Of a stretch of 64,000 nucleotides of DNA, positions 45,201 through 52,799 are shown one piece after another. The stretch lies in contig NC_019695.1 of NCBI RefSeq assembly GCF_000317125.1, forward strand, positions 1,476,336-1,540,335. Direction: 5' to 3'. This DNA is from Chroococcidiopsis thermalis PCC 7203 (GTDB lineage: Bacteria; Cyanobacteriota; Cyanobacteriia; Cyanobacteriales; Chroococcidiopsidaceae). The notes under the pieces were generated by a model. The model saw nothing but the letters and a program-made list of their open reading frames with translations. It did no database searches and was not told the DNA's origin. The translations under genes and the position numbers were made by a program. Position 1 is the stretch's first letter, and each line of letters starts with the position of its first letter.

Positions 45201-47978
45201 CTGATTGTGAGGGGTTTGGCTACCTTCAACCACTTGGGTAACACTGCTGTATTTCATTTCTTGTAGTTCGACGCGAACTTGTTGCCCCGTTACGGCTTTG
45301 CCTGTAGGATCGGTGACGATAACTTGAATGGGAAAAGATTTACCAGCATCGGCGACAAAATCGCTTTGCAAACCAATGAGGCGATCGCTCGGTAGTGCCG
45401 TAAACGTGCGAGAATCAGCTACAGATAGATTGGAAACATCTGATATTTGCACGTCTACACGATAGGTCATCGGATAAGGTAAATCCTTAGCTACAGGTAC
45501 AATTTGACTACTTTTCCCTGCTGCATCTAAAACTTGACGCGATCGCAATACATCACTAGTAATATTAGGGCTTTCTTCGGGCCAAAACCACTGTCGTCCA
45601 AATGAAAATTGTTCCCAACCTTGAGGATTAAAATTAGTTTGGCTGCGAGTGACGTAATATTGTGCTTTTCCTCCTTCTACAGGCGCACCAAATAAATAAT
45701 TACTTTGAGCTGTAGCTGCAATTTTATCGTTAGATAGGACGAATTCTTTACCTAAATCCAATTCTACTTTGAAATTAGGTGGTTTAAATTCAGCCACGCG
45801 AAATTCACCAGAAATTTCTGCACCACTTTCACCTTTAGCGCGGATTGAATAGTATCCTAAAGGTTGACTGGAATTGAGAGGTATTTCTAAGGAAAACGTC
45901 CCGAATTCATTTGTAGTTTGAGTACCTAAATCTATCTTTTCTCCGTTCGGATTTTCTAGCGTAACTTGATAAGATACATTTTTATCTTGTTTAATAACGC
46001 CATTTTGTAAATAATAAGCTGCGCCAGTCAACTCAGCCTTTTCCCCAGGCTGATATAATTGACGATCTGAGAAAATCGTACCCCGCGATTCAATTTGGCT
46101 GCTATTCCATCCCGCATCAATCCCGTAGCCATAGGAACCGCTATACTCTTCATTACGAGTAAAAGTCCAGTCTTGACCTTCACGAGCAATTACGAGTAAT
46201 TTAGGTGGTGTATTAAACTCTGCACCTCCCGTGCAAGTTTGCAAAGCTTGACGATTTAGCAGTAAAGTTCCAGTTAAATCGGTTTTTCCAACCGCACAAG
46301 CTACGGGTACAATTCTAGATTTTGCCCCTAATTTAGATTCGTAAATTTCAACATTTGCATTCGCTACAGCAGCACCGTCTGAAAGATGATGAACTCGAAT
46401 CAAACCTGAATCGGGAAACCACTGACTAAATACACCCAAATTAGTTAACTGTACTAATCCGTAAAATGTCGGTTCGCGCCATTGCTGCTTACCATTTTCC
46501 TTATAAGAATTAGTGCGCGCCTGCACGCCATAAGCTAACATTCCTGTAGAGTTACCCAGTTTTTCTCGTAGAGGAACAGTCGTATCAACCGATTGATTCT
46601 TGCGTCCTTTAACAGGAAACTTTTGCCAAGAACTCTGAGAAGGAAGTAAATCGTTACCATCACCTCTAGGATAGGCGGAATCAATATAAACTAAATCTTC
46701 TGGTTGTACGACTTTATAGGCTGCTTTATACCTCGACTCAGGTAAATTAACCGTGCTAATATTCAGTTGTAAATTTTTGCCATCAGGAAAGATATTCAAA
46801 TCTGAAGGAACCCAAATATCGGGGGAAACATCACTTGTGGTAAACTTTTGAGTGATTGATTTATCGAGAGTCTGCCCGAATTTATCTTTAAGATCTGCGC
46901 CCAAAGTAACAGTATAAGTAGTTGCTGGTTCTAAAGCATAAGGATTGAGGTTGACAACGCTATTTCCTTCATACGCTTGTATCAAACGCGGCGATTGTTT
47001 AGGTGCTGGCTGAATTTTAATATTTGCGATCGCAGATTCTGCTACCAAACCATTATTAAATATTAGTTGAGGACTACCTTGAACAAATCTGCCGTATGCC
47101 CCACCAGCATCAGCTTGTCCGATATACTGAATTTTGTCGAATGTTAAAGGTGCGTAAGTTTGTACCTGAGTTGCAAAAGTAGATGTACTTGGTAAATTAC
47201 CGTGTAAAGGCAGCAAACCACGGGCAAATTCTAAACGATAACGAGTTGCTTTGTCTAGATTTTGTTGCGGCTTTATGGTATAATTCCAATCACGATTAGC
47301 AAGATCGAATTTTTCTTGAGCTGAATTATCTTCCTCGATAACTTCCTGTTTCTCCAACGCAATTTTCAGAGGTACGCTTTGTTTTTTCTCCTCTGCTACA
47401 AGTTGCGCTTGTTTTGATAAAGAATCTAAATTTAGTTCGACATTAGAACTAAATTTGAGCGTTGGCTGTAAACTCAAAGGTTCAGATGAAGATTCTGAAT
47501 TAGGCTCGATTCCTGGTAAGTTGAATAACTTAATTGCTTCAGTGCTGAAAGTCCAAGCCAGATCTTTATCTAAACGATGATTTTTTAAGTCTGTTAATCC
47601 AGCTTTCAGGGTAATTCTAACCCGCGTAGCTTTCGGTAAAGCGCGATCGCCTTGCCATCCTACCATGCGCGGCGTGAGAAAGCGAAATTGTCCTGGTAAG
47701 GGCGGGTAAAGCTCAAATTTCTTTAAAATATCTTGGCTGCTATCCATACTCTCAACTGGAATCAGCGCCTCTTTAAACCGAATCCGAATTTGAGCTTTTG
47801 TTTCAGCTTCTCCAATCGGACTAATTTGTTCAATCCAGTTTGGTAATGGTGGCGGAGGAATTAGTGCAACTACTGGTAGTGGTTCATCCGATAACCGTGC
47901 TGTACCGCACCCTGCTATAGCCAGTATAAGTGTTAATACTAGTAGGAAATGCCACCCAATTCTCACGCCCCTAACCAC
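42231..47978 (-). CDS. Alpha-2-macroglobulin family lipoprotein, no visible thioester motif
   Basis: Very large periplasmic lipoprotein, 1915 residues from a GTG at 47978 with GAGG upstream. A longer frame to 48164 would place 62 non-signal residues before the lipobox. From this start the lipoprotein signal ends AIAGC at C24. The body contains repeated macroglobulin domains, a bait-like region and a C-terminal domain (RLQKLQLPDGGFASLPGD). Where the thioester CLEQ would be expected (VLDEEQLPFLEPAASQL) no Cys is present, so a covalent trap is unlikely. Bacterial members are thought to block host or rival proteases and often partner PBP1C, here 15 kb away. An internal palindrome at 42920-42947 lies in frame. 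Confidence 0.9.
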   Translation of the reverse strand: MVRGVRIGWHFLLVLTLILAIAGCGTARLSDEPLPVVALIPPPPLPNWIEQISPIGEAETKAQIRIRFKEALIPVESMDSSQDILKKFELYPPLPGQFRFLTPRMVGWQGDRALPKATRVRITLKAGLTDLKNHRLDKDLAWTFSTEAIKLFNLPGIEPNSESSSEPLSLQPTLKFSSNVELNLDSLSKQAQLVAEEKKQSVPLKIALEKQEVIEEDNSAQEKFDLANRDWNYTIKPQQNLDKATRYRLEFARGLLPLHGNLPSTSTFATQVQTYAPLTFDKIQYIGQADAGGAYGRFVQGSPQLIFNNGLVAESAIANIKIQPAPKQSPRLIQAYEGNSVVNLNPYALEPATTYTVTLGADLKDKFGQTLDKSITQKFTTSDVSPDIWVPSDLNIFPDGKNLQLNISTVNLPESRYKAAYKVVQPEDLVYIDSAYPRGDGNDLLPSQSSWQKFPVKGRKNQSVDTTVPLREKLGNSTGMLAYGVQARTNSYKENGKQQWREPTFYGLVQLTNLGVFSQWFPDSGLIRVHHLSDGAAVANANVEIYESKLGAKSRIVPVACAVGKTDLTGTLLLNRQALQTCTGGAEFNTPPKLLVIAREGQDWTFTRNEEYSGSYGYGIDAGWNSSQIESRGTIFSDRQLYQPGEKAELTGAAYYLQNGVIKQDKNVSYQVTLENPNGEKIDLGTQTTNEFGTFSLEIPLNSSQPLGYYSIRAKGESGAEISGEFRVAEFKPPNFKVELDLGKEFVLSNDKIAATAQSNYLFGAPVEGGKAQYYVTRSQTNFNPQGWEQFSFGRQWFWPEESPNITSDVLRSRQVLDAAGKSSQIVPVAKDLPYPMTYRVDVQISDVSNLSVADSRTFTALPSDRLIGLQSDFVADAGKSFPIQVIVTDPTGKAVTGQQVRVELQEMKYSSVTQVVEGSQTPHNQVEYKTVAQTQTSSSDTPQTVYLTPPASGSYRIRANFTNAKDESTATDTQIWVTGDNGVNWGDRYKNNRLELKLDKDSYQPGETATVLIQSPYPEAELYLAVVRHDTLYRTIIPVKGGAPQIQFQVTADMLPNAAVEAVLVRQGTPISQVEPGSLENLVRIGFAPFKINLEDKYLKVQVNPEKRSLAPGEAQTVELQLQDGVGNFLQGQFAVMVVNEAVLQLSGYRLPDLVQIVYAEQPISTRFADNRPNVVLSPLSSPLDKGWGYGGGNSSGLASTRVRTNFQPLAYYNGAVQTDASGRAKVTFTLPDDLTTWRVMAVATDGDLRFGNGEETFIATKPLLSNPILPQFARIGDRFDAGLSVTNTTGQSGTLAIQGTVDGSIQFADNNSGDLSTPTKSGTSAYRFPFVATRAGKSTVKFTTQLNGTTDAFAVPLEVKPLEVTEQVVESGVTSDRTSIPLNIDNNVVPDVGGLEISLASTPIANITAPVKQVLDEEQLPFLEPAASQLAIAANLQILSQQYGQTVTNFNPSQQAKALERLQKLQLPDGGFASLPGDKTSDPFVSPYAASAIATAQTAGFDIDAKIVNRLRNYLQKLLANPSQYDFCKESPCKERVRLEAAIALAQLGNKQNDFLADIYHGRDRFDLVTKIKLARYLHLFPEWQQEAKILTDRLQEIVYETGRSAVVNLPSGWQWLNSPTTSQAQALRLFIDTKAKPEVLARLLQGLLALRREGTWQTTYDNAEALTALVQYMRVETLHVTSLQPTPPNFTANVQLGGKNLTATQFEGYRKPSVDISVPMTQLPRGQKNLNLTLKKSGRGMLHYLLAYRYRLQGEQPGRLNGLRITREIRPANETKALRRIGLYAPTEPLTVPVGQVFDIGLEIISDRPVDRVVITDPLPAGFEAVDTSFQTATPYFQPQQDSWEIGYQTIYRDRVVAYSDRLEPGVYQLHYLVRSVTPGTFLWSGAEAHLQYAPEEFGRCSSSRLVIQDSQ
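42920..42947. repeat. Palindrome inside the alpha-2-macroglobulin gene
   Basis: A perfect 28-bp palindrome (GTAGAGACGTTACA and its complement) encodes about VETLHVTSL in frame. It shares GTAGAGACG arms with the hairpin after topA, which suggests a dispersed palindrome that inserted into this gene. Confidence 0.75.
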
Positions 47979-48304
47979 GGTTCGCCTCGCTTTACTCGCA
48001 TAGTATTCCTGTGATAGCTTATGCGGCTGAATCGTTCCGAAATCCCTACAATTCTTTACTAGTCTGTCTTTTGGATGTAGTTTAGGTAAGGTGCAGTGCG
48101 GTGCGATCGCTGGTGATGGAGAAAGTAATTTAGGGTTATCTATAAACTTTTCTTTCTGAAGCAAGAAAAACTAGTTAGAATTAAATTATAGTAAGTGGCA
48201 ATTTCTACTCAACTACTTTGTTATAACAAAAAGTTGTTCAGTACGAAATTGGCTTTCATTGTCAAGGTAAATATTGATACAAAGCTCTCATTCTAGGTAA
48301 ATTA

Positions 48305-50197
48305 ATGAGTTTTGAACCACCCGATCCCTTAAAACTATTTGAATCAATAAGAAGAATCATAGATGCGATTGTTAGTTTTGTTAGAGCTAATCAATGGTCA
48401 AATTTATTAATATTAATTGGTACTCTTCTCGCTCTAATCCTGATAATTGATAGAGTTCTATTTGATAAGCTCATCACTGCATCCTTACCTAAAGATTATC
48501 CCATTGTTTTCTTAGTAATTGAGCTGCTGATTTTCATAACTGCTATTGCACTTAAACTCTTCAATTTAGATCGACCATTATCTCCTAGATTACGAAGGAT
48601 TTTGTTGCTACTTATGAGTGGCACAGTCCTAATTTATTTAATTGCTGGATTAATATTTCAGCATTTAATTGCTGGATTAATATTTCAGCCTTCAACTACT
48701 CAGTTTAAATGCTCAGATGGTAACGAATATTGCTTTAGTTGGGGTGAGAGAGTTTTAATTTCAGAAGATAGCCTAGAAGCTACTAGAAAGGAGAGTTGTA
48801 TGAATAACTTCAATCTTAAAAAAAACGGCACGCAAAGCTACGGTAAAAATACGGAAGAAGGCTTCGACGAAGCTGAAGCTCAATTCAGACAATATATTGA
48901 TAAACAGAAGTGTCCAAACGATCCAGAAGCGCATATTTACTTAAATAACGCCAAATACTTAAAGAACGCCAAAGCTCAGATGAGCGAAAAAAATCTTGTT
49001 AGAGTTGCTGTAAGTGTTCCAATTAGTAGAAGTAATTCTAAAGGTGTCTCTGAAGCACAAGAAACTTTGAGAGGCATTGCTCTAGCTCAGTATAAGGTGA
49101 ATGATAAAAAAGTTAATGGTATTGATGGAAAAAAACTAATAGTTGGCATTGCTGATGACGGCTTCAATAATGCTAAAGAGGTAGCCAAATTTTTAGTAGG
49201 AAGACCACCGATTTTGGGCGTAATTGGACACTCTACAAGTACTACTACTAAAGATGCTAGACCAATCTATCAAGAAGAGGGAGTTGTTGCTATTTCTCCT
49301 AGTAGTACTTTTGTTAGTTCTGATCGGTCGAGCGACAATGATTATGTATTTCGTACTGCTTCTAATGACAGCATTGCAGTAAAACAACTAGTCAAATACA
49401 TTAGCAATCATACAAAAATCAAAAAGATAGCGATTGTTCATGACAATGACATATATAGTGAAAGTTATAAAAAGATGTTTGAAAAAGAATTTAAATTTCT
49501 GGGAAATGGCTCTGAAGTTATCAATGAAAGCAACACAGGCTGCGATCTAAGCAACGATAACTTTGACGATGATGAGTGTTTAGAAAAAGTAGGAAAACAA
49601 GCAGAAGCACTGCTACTAGCTCCAAGTTCTCCAAGAGCAAAGAACGAACTAGTTCTATCTATCCTCAGAAAGGCAACTATACCTCTCTTTGGAGCAGATA
49701 GTATGTATAACTTAGAAGTTGCAAAAGCGCTTAACGATGCAAATAAGAGAATCATAGTTGCTGTTCCTTGGCATAGAAATAATCCTTGGTTGCCTTTACA
49801 ACAAGATGCCTATATCTACTTCGGTCAACATGCTATCAACTGGAATACGGCGATGGCGTATGATGCGACTTTAACTCTCGCTGAGGGTTTGCAAAAGGCA
49901 TCCAAAACCTGCTCATTTTGGGATAAAAAGCTAGAGAATCACTTCAATACAGATAAATGTCTCCGTATCGAGCTAAAGAATGTATTGTCAAAGCCTGATT
50001 TTTTTGTAGTAGAAGAGAGTGCTGTTGAAGGAGGAGTTATTCAGTTTGACGCATTTGGCGATCGCTGTGCTGAAGAAACAGACAAAGAGGCTAAAGAAGG
50101 CGGATACTGCGGACAGACTAACAACAAGATAGGCGTTTTAGTTGAAGCTAAAAATGGGAATTTTTTTCGCATTGATTTACCAAATAAAAAACTCTAA
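48305..50197 (+). CDS. Membrane-anchored type 1 periplasmic-binding-fold protein
   Basis: A 630-residue protein not organised like a free binding protein. Three N-terminal hydrophobic helices (about 36-56, 61-82, 94-118) are followed by a short segment with FSWGERVLIS and a helical part (EAEAQFRQYIDKQKCPNDPEAHIYLNNAKYL). A Leu/Ile/Val-receptor-like domain then runs from about 220 to 600 (RVAVSVPISR, LRGIALAQYKVND, VIGHSTSTTTKDARPIYQEE). The helical segment resembles one found in cyanobacterial proteins where this receptor domain is fused to kinases. No permease genes are adjacent, so it may be a sensor or scaffold. It is divergent from the alpha-2-macroglobulin gene. Confidence 0.8.
   Translation: MSFEPPDPLKLFESIRRIIDAIVSFVRANQWSNLLILIGTLLALILIIDRVLFDKLITASLPKDYPIVFLVIELLIFITAIALKLFNLDRPLSPRLRRILLLLMSGTVLIYLIAGLIFQHLIAGLIFQPSTTQFKCSDGNEYCFSWGERVLISEDSLEATRKESCMNNFNLKKNGTQSYGKNTEEGFDEAEAQFRQYIDKQKCPNDPEAHIYLNNAKYLKNAKAQMSEKNLVRVAVSVPISRSNSKGVSEAQETLRGIALAQYKVNDKKVNGIDGKKLIVGIADDGFNNAKEVAKFLVGRPPILGVIGHSTSTTTKDARPIYQEEGVVAISPSSTFVSSDRSSDNDYVFRTASNDSIAVKQLVKYISNHTKIKKIAIVHDNDIYSESYKKMFEKEFKFLGNGSEVINESNTGCDLSNDNFDDDECLEKVGKQAEALLLAPSSPRAKNELVLSILRKATIPLFGADSMYNLEVAKALNDANKRIIVAVPWHRNNPWLPLQQDAYIYFGQHAINWNTAMAYDATLTLAEGLQKASKTCSFWDKKLENHFNTDKCLRIELKNVLSKPDFFVVEESAVEGGVIQFDAFGDRCAEETDKEAKEGGYCGQTNNKIGVLVEAKNGNFFRIDLPNKKL
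48636..48689 (+). repeat. 27-bp perfect tandem duplication in coding sequence
   Basis: Two identical 27-bp units (48636-48662 and 48663-48689) encode the doubled HLIAGLIFQ/YLIAGLIFQ at the end of the third membrane helix. The duplication adds nine residues in frame. Confidence 0.9.
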
Positions 50198-50369
50198 AAA
50201 GAGGATGGATTTTAAACTAAACTAATTGTGCTTGAAAACTCACGCGATCGCACCCCAGTTAAATTGCGATCGCAGCAGCAGTACTTTGAAGTTGCTGATG
50301 AGATTCTAGCAGCTATCCTACTTTCATTTAGAATAGGATGAATGTAACTTCCGATCAGGAGTCTTTATA

Positions 50370-50744
50370 ATGGCAACAGCATTCAATCAAGAGTCAGAGA
50401 TAGAGAGAACAGAACGGGGACTGATAATCGCAGGCACGCGCATCACGCTTTATGATGTGATGGACTACTTCACTGCTGGCTATCCAGCAAAACTCATTCG
50501 TGAGAAACTCGGTCTTACGGATGCTCAAATTGATGCTGCTCTCTCGTATATTGAAACTCATCAAGCTGAAGTGATTGCTGAGTATCAAGAAGTTTTGCTA
50601 ATTGCCGAAGACAATCGGCAATACTGGGAAGAACGCAATCGAGAACACTTTGCTCGTCTTGCTGCAAAGTCTCCGCAACCAGGACAAGACACTCTCCGAG
50701 CTAAACTTCAAGCTTGGAAAGACAGGCTTGAGTCCAAAGTATGA
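50370..50744 (+). CDS. DUF433 protein (predicted antitoxin)
   Basis: A 124-residue protein with a DUF433-type winged helix-turn-helix (GLIIAGTRITLYDVMDYFTA, LREKLGLTDAQIDAALSYIE pattern) followed by a charged helical tail. DUF433 proteins are usually encoded directly before PIN-like proteins and are regarded as antitoxins. The stop overlaps the next gene start by ATGA. A related module lies 600 bp downstream. Confidence 0.85.
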   Translation: MATAFNQESEIERTERGLIIAGTRITLYDVMDYFTAGYPAKLIREKLGLTDAQIDAALSYIETHQAEVIAEYQEVLLIAEDNRQYWEERNREHFARLAAKSPQPGQDTLRAKLQAWKDRLESKV

Positions 50745-51133
50745 ATTTTTTGATCGACTACAATTTAAGAGGACAAGCAACTCTGCTTTGGGGTACGCTC
50801 GCATCTGAGGGATGGCTTGAACTTGTACCTACTTGCTTCGTTGGGTTCGAGGAAGTTGGCTTAGTCAAAAATAGTAGCGATCGTTTGGTATGGCAAGTAG
50901 CTCAAACCAATCAGATGATTATTCTGACCGCTAATCGCAACATGAAAGGAAACGATTCGCTAGAACAAGTGATTCGCGAAAACAACACAATGACATCACT
51001 TCCAGTTGTGACGATTGGTAATAAAGAAAGACTCGATGAGCAGATTTATCGCGAACGATGTGCCAGTCGTTTAATAGAGATTTTGTTGGATATTGAGAAC
51101 TATATGGGAGTCGGTCGGGTCTATATTCCTTAG
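50741..51133 (+). CDS. PIN-like protein (predicted toxin), DUF5615-like
   Basis: A 130-residue partner of the preceding DUF433 gene. FLIDYNLRGQ at the start and ILTANRNMKGNDSLEQVI in the middle resemble the Mut7-C/DUF5615-type PIN fold, but the usual LLTHD Asp is replaced by LTANRN. Activity is uncertain. Cyanobacterial relatives are sometimes mislabelled as acyltransferases. Translationally coupled to the upstream gene. Confidence 0.72.
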   Translation: MNFLIDYNLRGQATLLWGTLASEGWLELVPTCFVGFEEVGLVKNSSDRLVWQVAQTNQMIILTANRNMKGNDSLEQVIRENNTMTSLPVVTIGNKERLDEQIYRERCASRLIEILLDIENYMGVGRVYIP

Positions 51134-51345
51134 CTCTATCTTCACTAATTCTGAAAGTGTTTTGGTAAATTTACTTAATTCTTGATTAAATTACCCGTAG
51201 AAAAACTTTGATAAGTGAGTTAATTTTGCGCCCATTATACTCAAAAGCTTACGCGATCGTACCTTAATTAAATAATTTACAATCGCAGTGGCGCTGAGCC
51301 GAACGAACGTTTGCTACGATCGCAGCAGAGATTCTGACGTTGATT

Positions 51346-51684
51346 ATGACACTAGCAATTGAGGCTGAACTTGCACCACTGAAAACCAATGCTGATGGTG
51401 TAGTTTTGGTAGGCAAAACTCGTGTAACCCTTGATACTGTAGTTGCTGTTTTCCAGCAAGGAGTAACAGCCGAGGAAATTGTCTATCGCTATCCATCGCT
51501 GAAGCTAGCTGATGTATATGCCACAATCGCCTTTTATCTCAATCATCAGCAAGAGGTTGAAACATACCTAAAACAACGCCAGCAGCAGGCGCAGGAAGTT
51601 CGCATGATGAACCAAGCAAAGTTTGACCCCCAAGGCTTACGTGACAGATTATTGACTCGTAAAGCTGAACAAGAAGCGTGTTAA
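51346..51684 (+). CDS. DUF433 protein (predicted antitoxin), second module
   Basis: A 112-residue DUF433 protein from the ATG at 51346; a TTG at 51340 would add two residues. It has GVVLVGKTRVTLDTVVAVFQ and GVTAEEIVYRYPSLKLADVY, the DUF433 helix-turn-helix. The C-terminus is basic and helical. It overlaps the downstream GTG-started gene by 7 bp. The protein is only distantly similar to the first DUF433 gene, so the pair is not a recent tandem copy. Confidence 0.87.
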   Translation: MTLAIEAELAPLKTNADGVVLVGKTRVTLDTVVAVFQQGVTAEEIVYRYPSLKLADVYATIAFYLNHQQEVETYLKQRQQQAQEVRMMNQAKFDPQGLRDRLLTRKAEQEAC

Positions 51685-52028
51685 AATTGCTTGCCGACGA
51701 GAATTTTGATAATACCGTCGTGAGAGGATTATTGCGACGCAACCCGAATATTGATATTGTTCGAGTTCAAGACGTTGGATTGTCGGGTGAGCATGACCCA
51801 ACTATTTTGACATGGGCAGCCCAAGAAAATCGGGTATTGCTCACTCACGATGTTGCTACGATTACACGCTATGCCTACGAACGGATCGCCCAAGGTCAGC
51901 CAATGCCAGGAGTGATTGAGGTTGGCGTAGATGTATCAATTGGTAAGGTGATAGAGGACATTCTTATCATTTTAGAGTGTAGTCTGGAGGGAGAATTAGA
52001 AGGACAAATTCAATATTTGCCACTGTAG
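51678..52028 (+). CDS. DUF5615 PIN-like protein (predicted toxin)
   Basis: A 116-residue PIN-like protein with a GTG start overlapping the upstream stop. Motifs are LLADENFDN, GLSGEHDPTILTWA and VLLTHDVATITRYAY, which carry the acidic residues of the DUF5615 family. The C-terminal LEGQIQYLPL is typical. Together with the DUF433 gene it forms a predicted toxin-antitoxin operon. Confidence 0.88.
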   Translation: MLKLLADENFDNTVVRGLLRRNPNIDIVRVQDVGLSGEHDPTILTWAAQENRVLLTHDVATITRYAYERIAQGQPMPGVIEVGVDVSIGKVIEDILIILECSLEGELEGQIQYLPL

Positions 52029-52799
52029 CTTTTAGACTTTTGTGAAAAAACATCTCTTCCCAAAATTCTCTTTTCATTGTCGATATAATCAATTTAAAAA
52101 CTAACGCGATCGCACCCTAGTTAAATTGCGATCGAATACAGATTTATATTACCTAAAATTCCTAATTCAAATTCTAAATTCATGTTCTATCAGAAATGAT
52201 ACGGAGGTAGATAGTGCTACCTTGTGCCTATAATGCCCCTTATCCTTCAAGATTGAATGTCTGCAATCTTATGAACTCATCCTCTCTCAAATGACTCTAC
52301 AAGTCGTCGAACAATACTCTGGGTAACATCAAGTAACATCGTGCGATCGCCGCATCGTTTCGTTTACACTACAAAAAACTACAAAAACTGCTCTACCCTC
52401 GATTATGCTGTATAACTTCAGTACATCTACATTTGTTCAGCTGCCAACCGTGTAAAGTAAAGCTATTTCCGAGAAAATCGCCCCTGCGACTACCAAGAGC
52501 GAGCGGCGTGAATTATAAAATTTTTATGTGAATTTTGCCACTACCTGCCTGGACTTCCAGCTATTGTCTAGAACTATAACTTGCATTTAATGGTAGCCAC
52601 TAATGCTAGATATAAGTTAAAGATGGAAATAGTTTGGTAGGAGAGGCTGGAGCTATGCCCACCGCAGCGATCGCTTTCTGCAATAGGCACTTGATGCTGA
52701 CCCAATCCAATCGTACTAGGAGTGAACTATTGACATCCGACCGATAAATCCTTAATTCTGATTTTTCAGCCGCAGCCGCTATTTTTCCTTTAGGTTCTC
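52029..52799. other. Long non-coding gap before topA
   Basis: 771 bp without a credible gene. It includes HIP1 sites and AT-rich stretches, and an 11-codon frame near 52291 that I do not consider real. The topA promoter must lie in its right part. No RNA structure could be supported. Confidence 0.45.

Noticed and set aside
45054-45266. Rightward frames inside the alpha-2-macroglobulin gene
   Set aside because: Shadows of the large leftward gene with no independent support.
47979-48164. 62-residue N-terminal extension of the alpha-2-macroglobulin
   Set aside because: It would precede a lipoprotein signal. The GTG at 47978 has a ribosome site and gives a standard 23-residue signal.
52291-52326. 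Short ATG frame in the topA upstream gap
   Set aside because: Only 11 codons, with no ribosome site or family resemblance.
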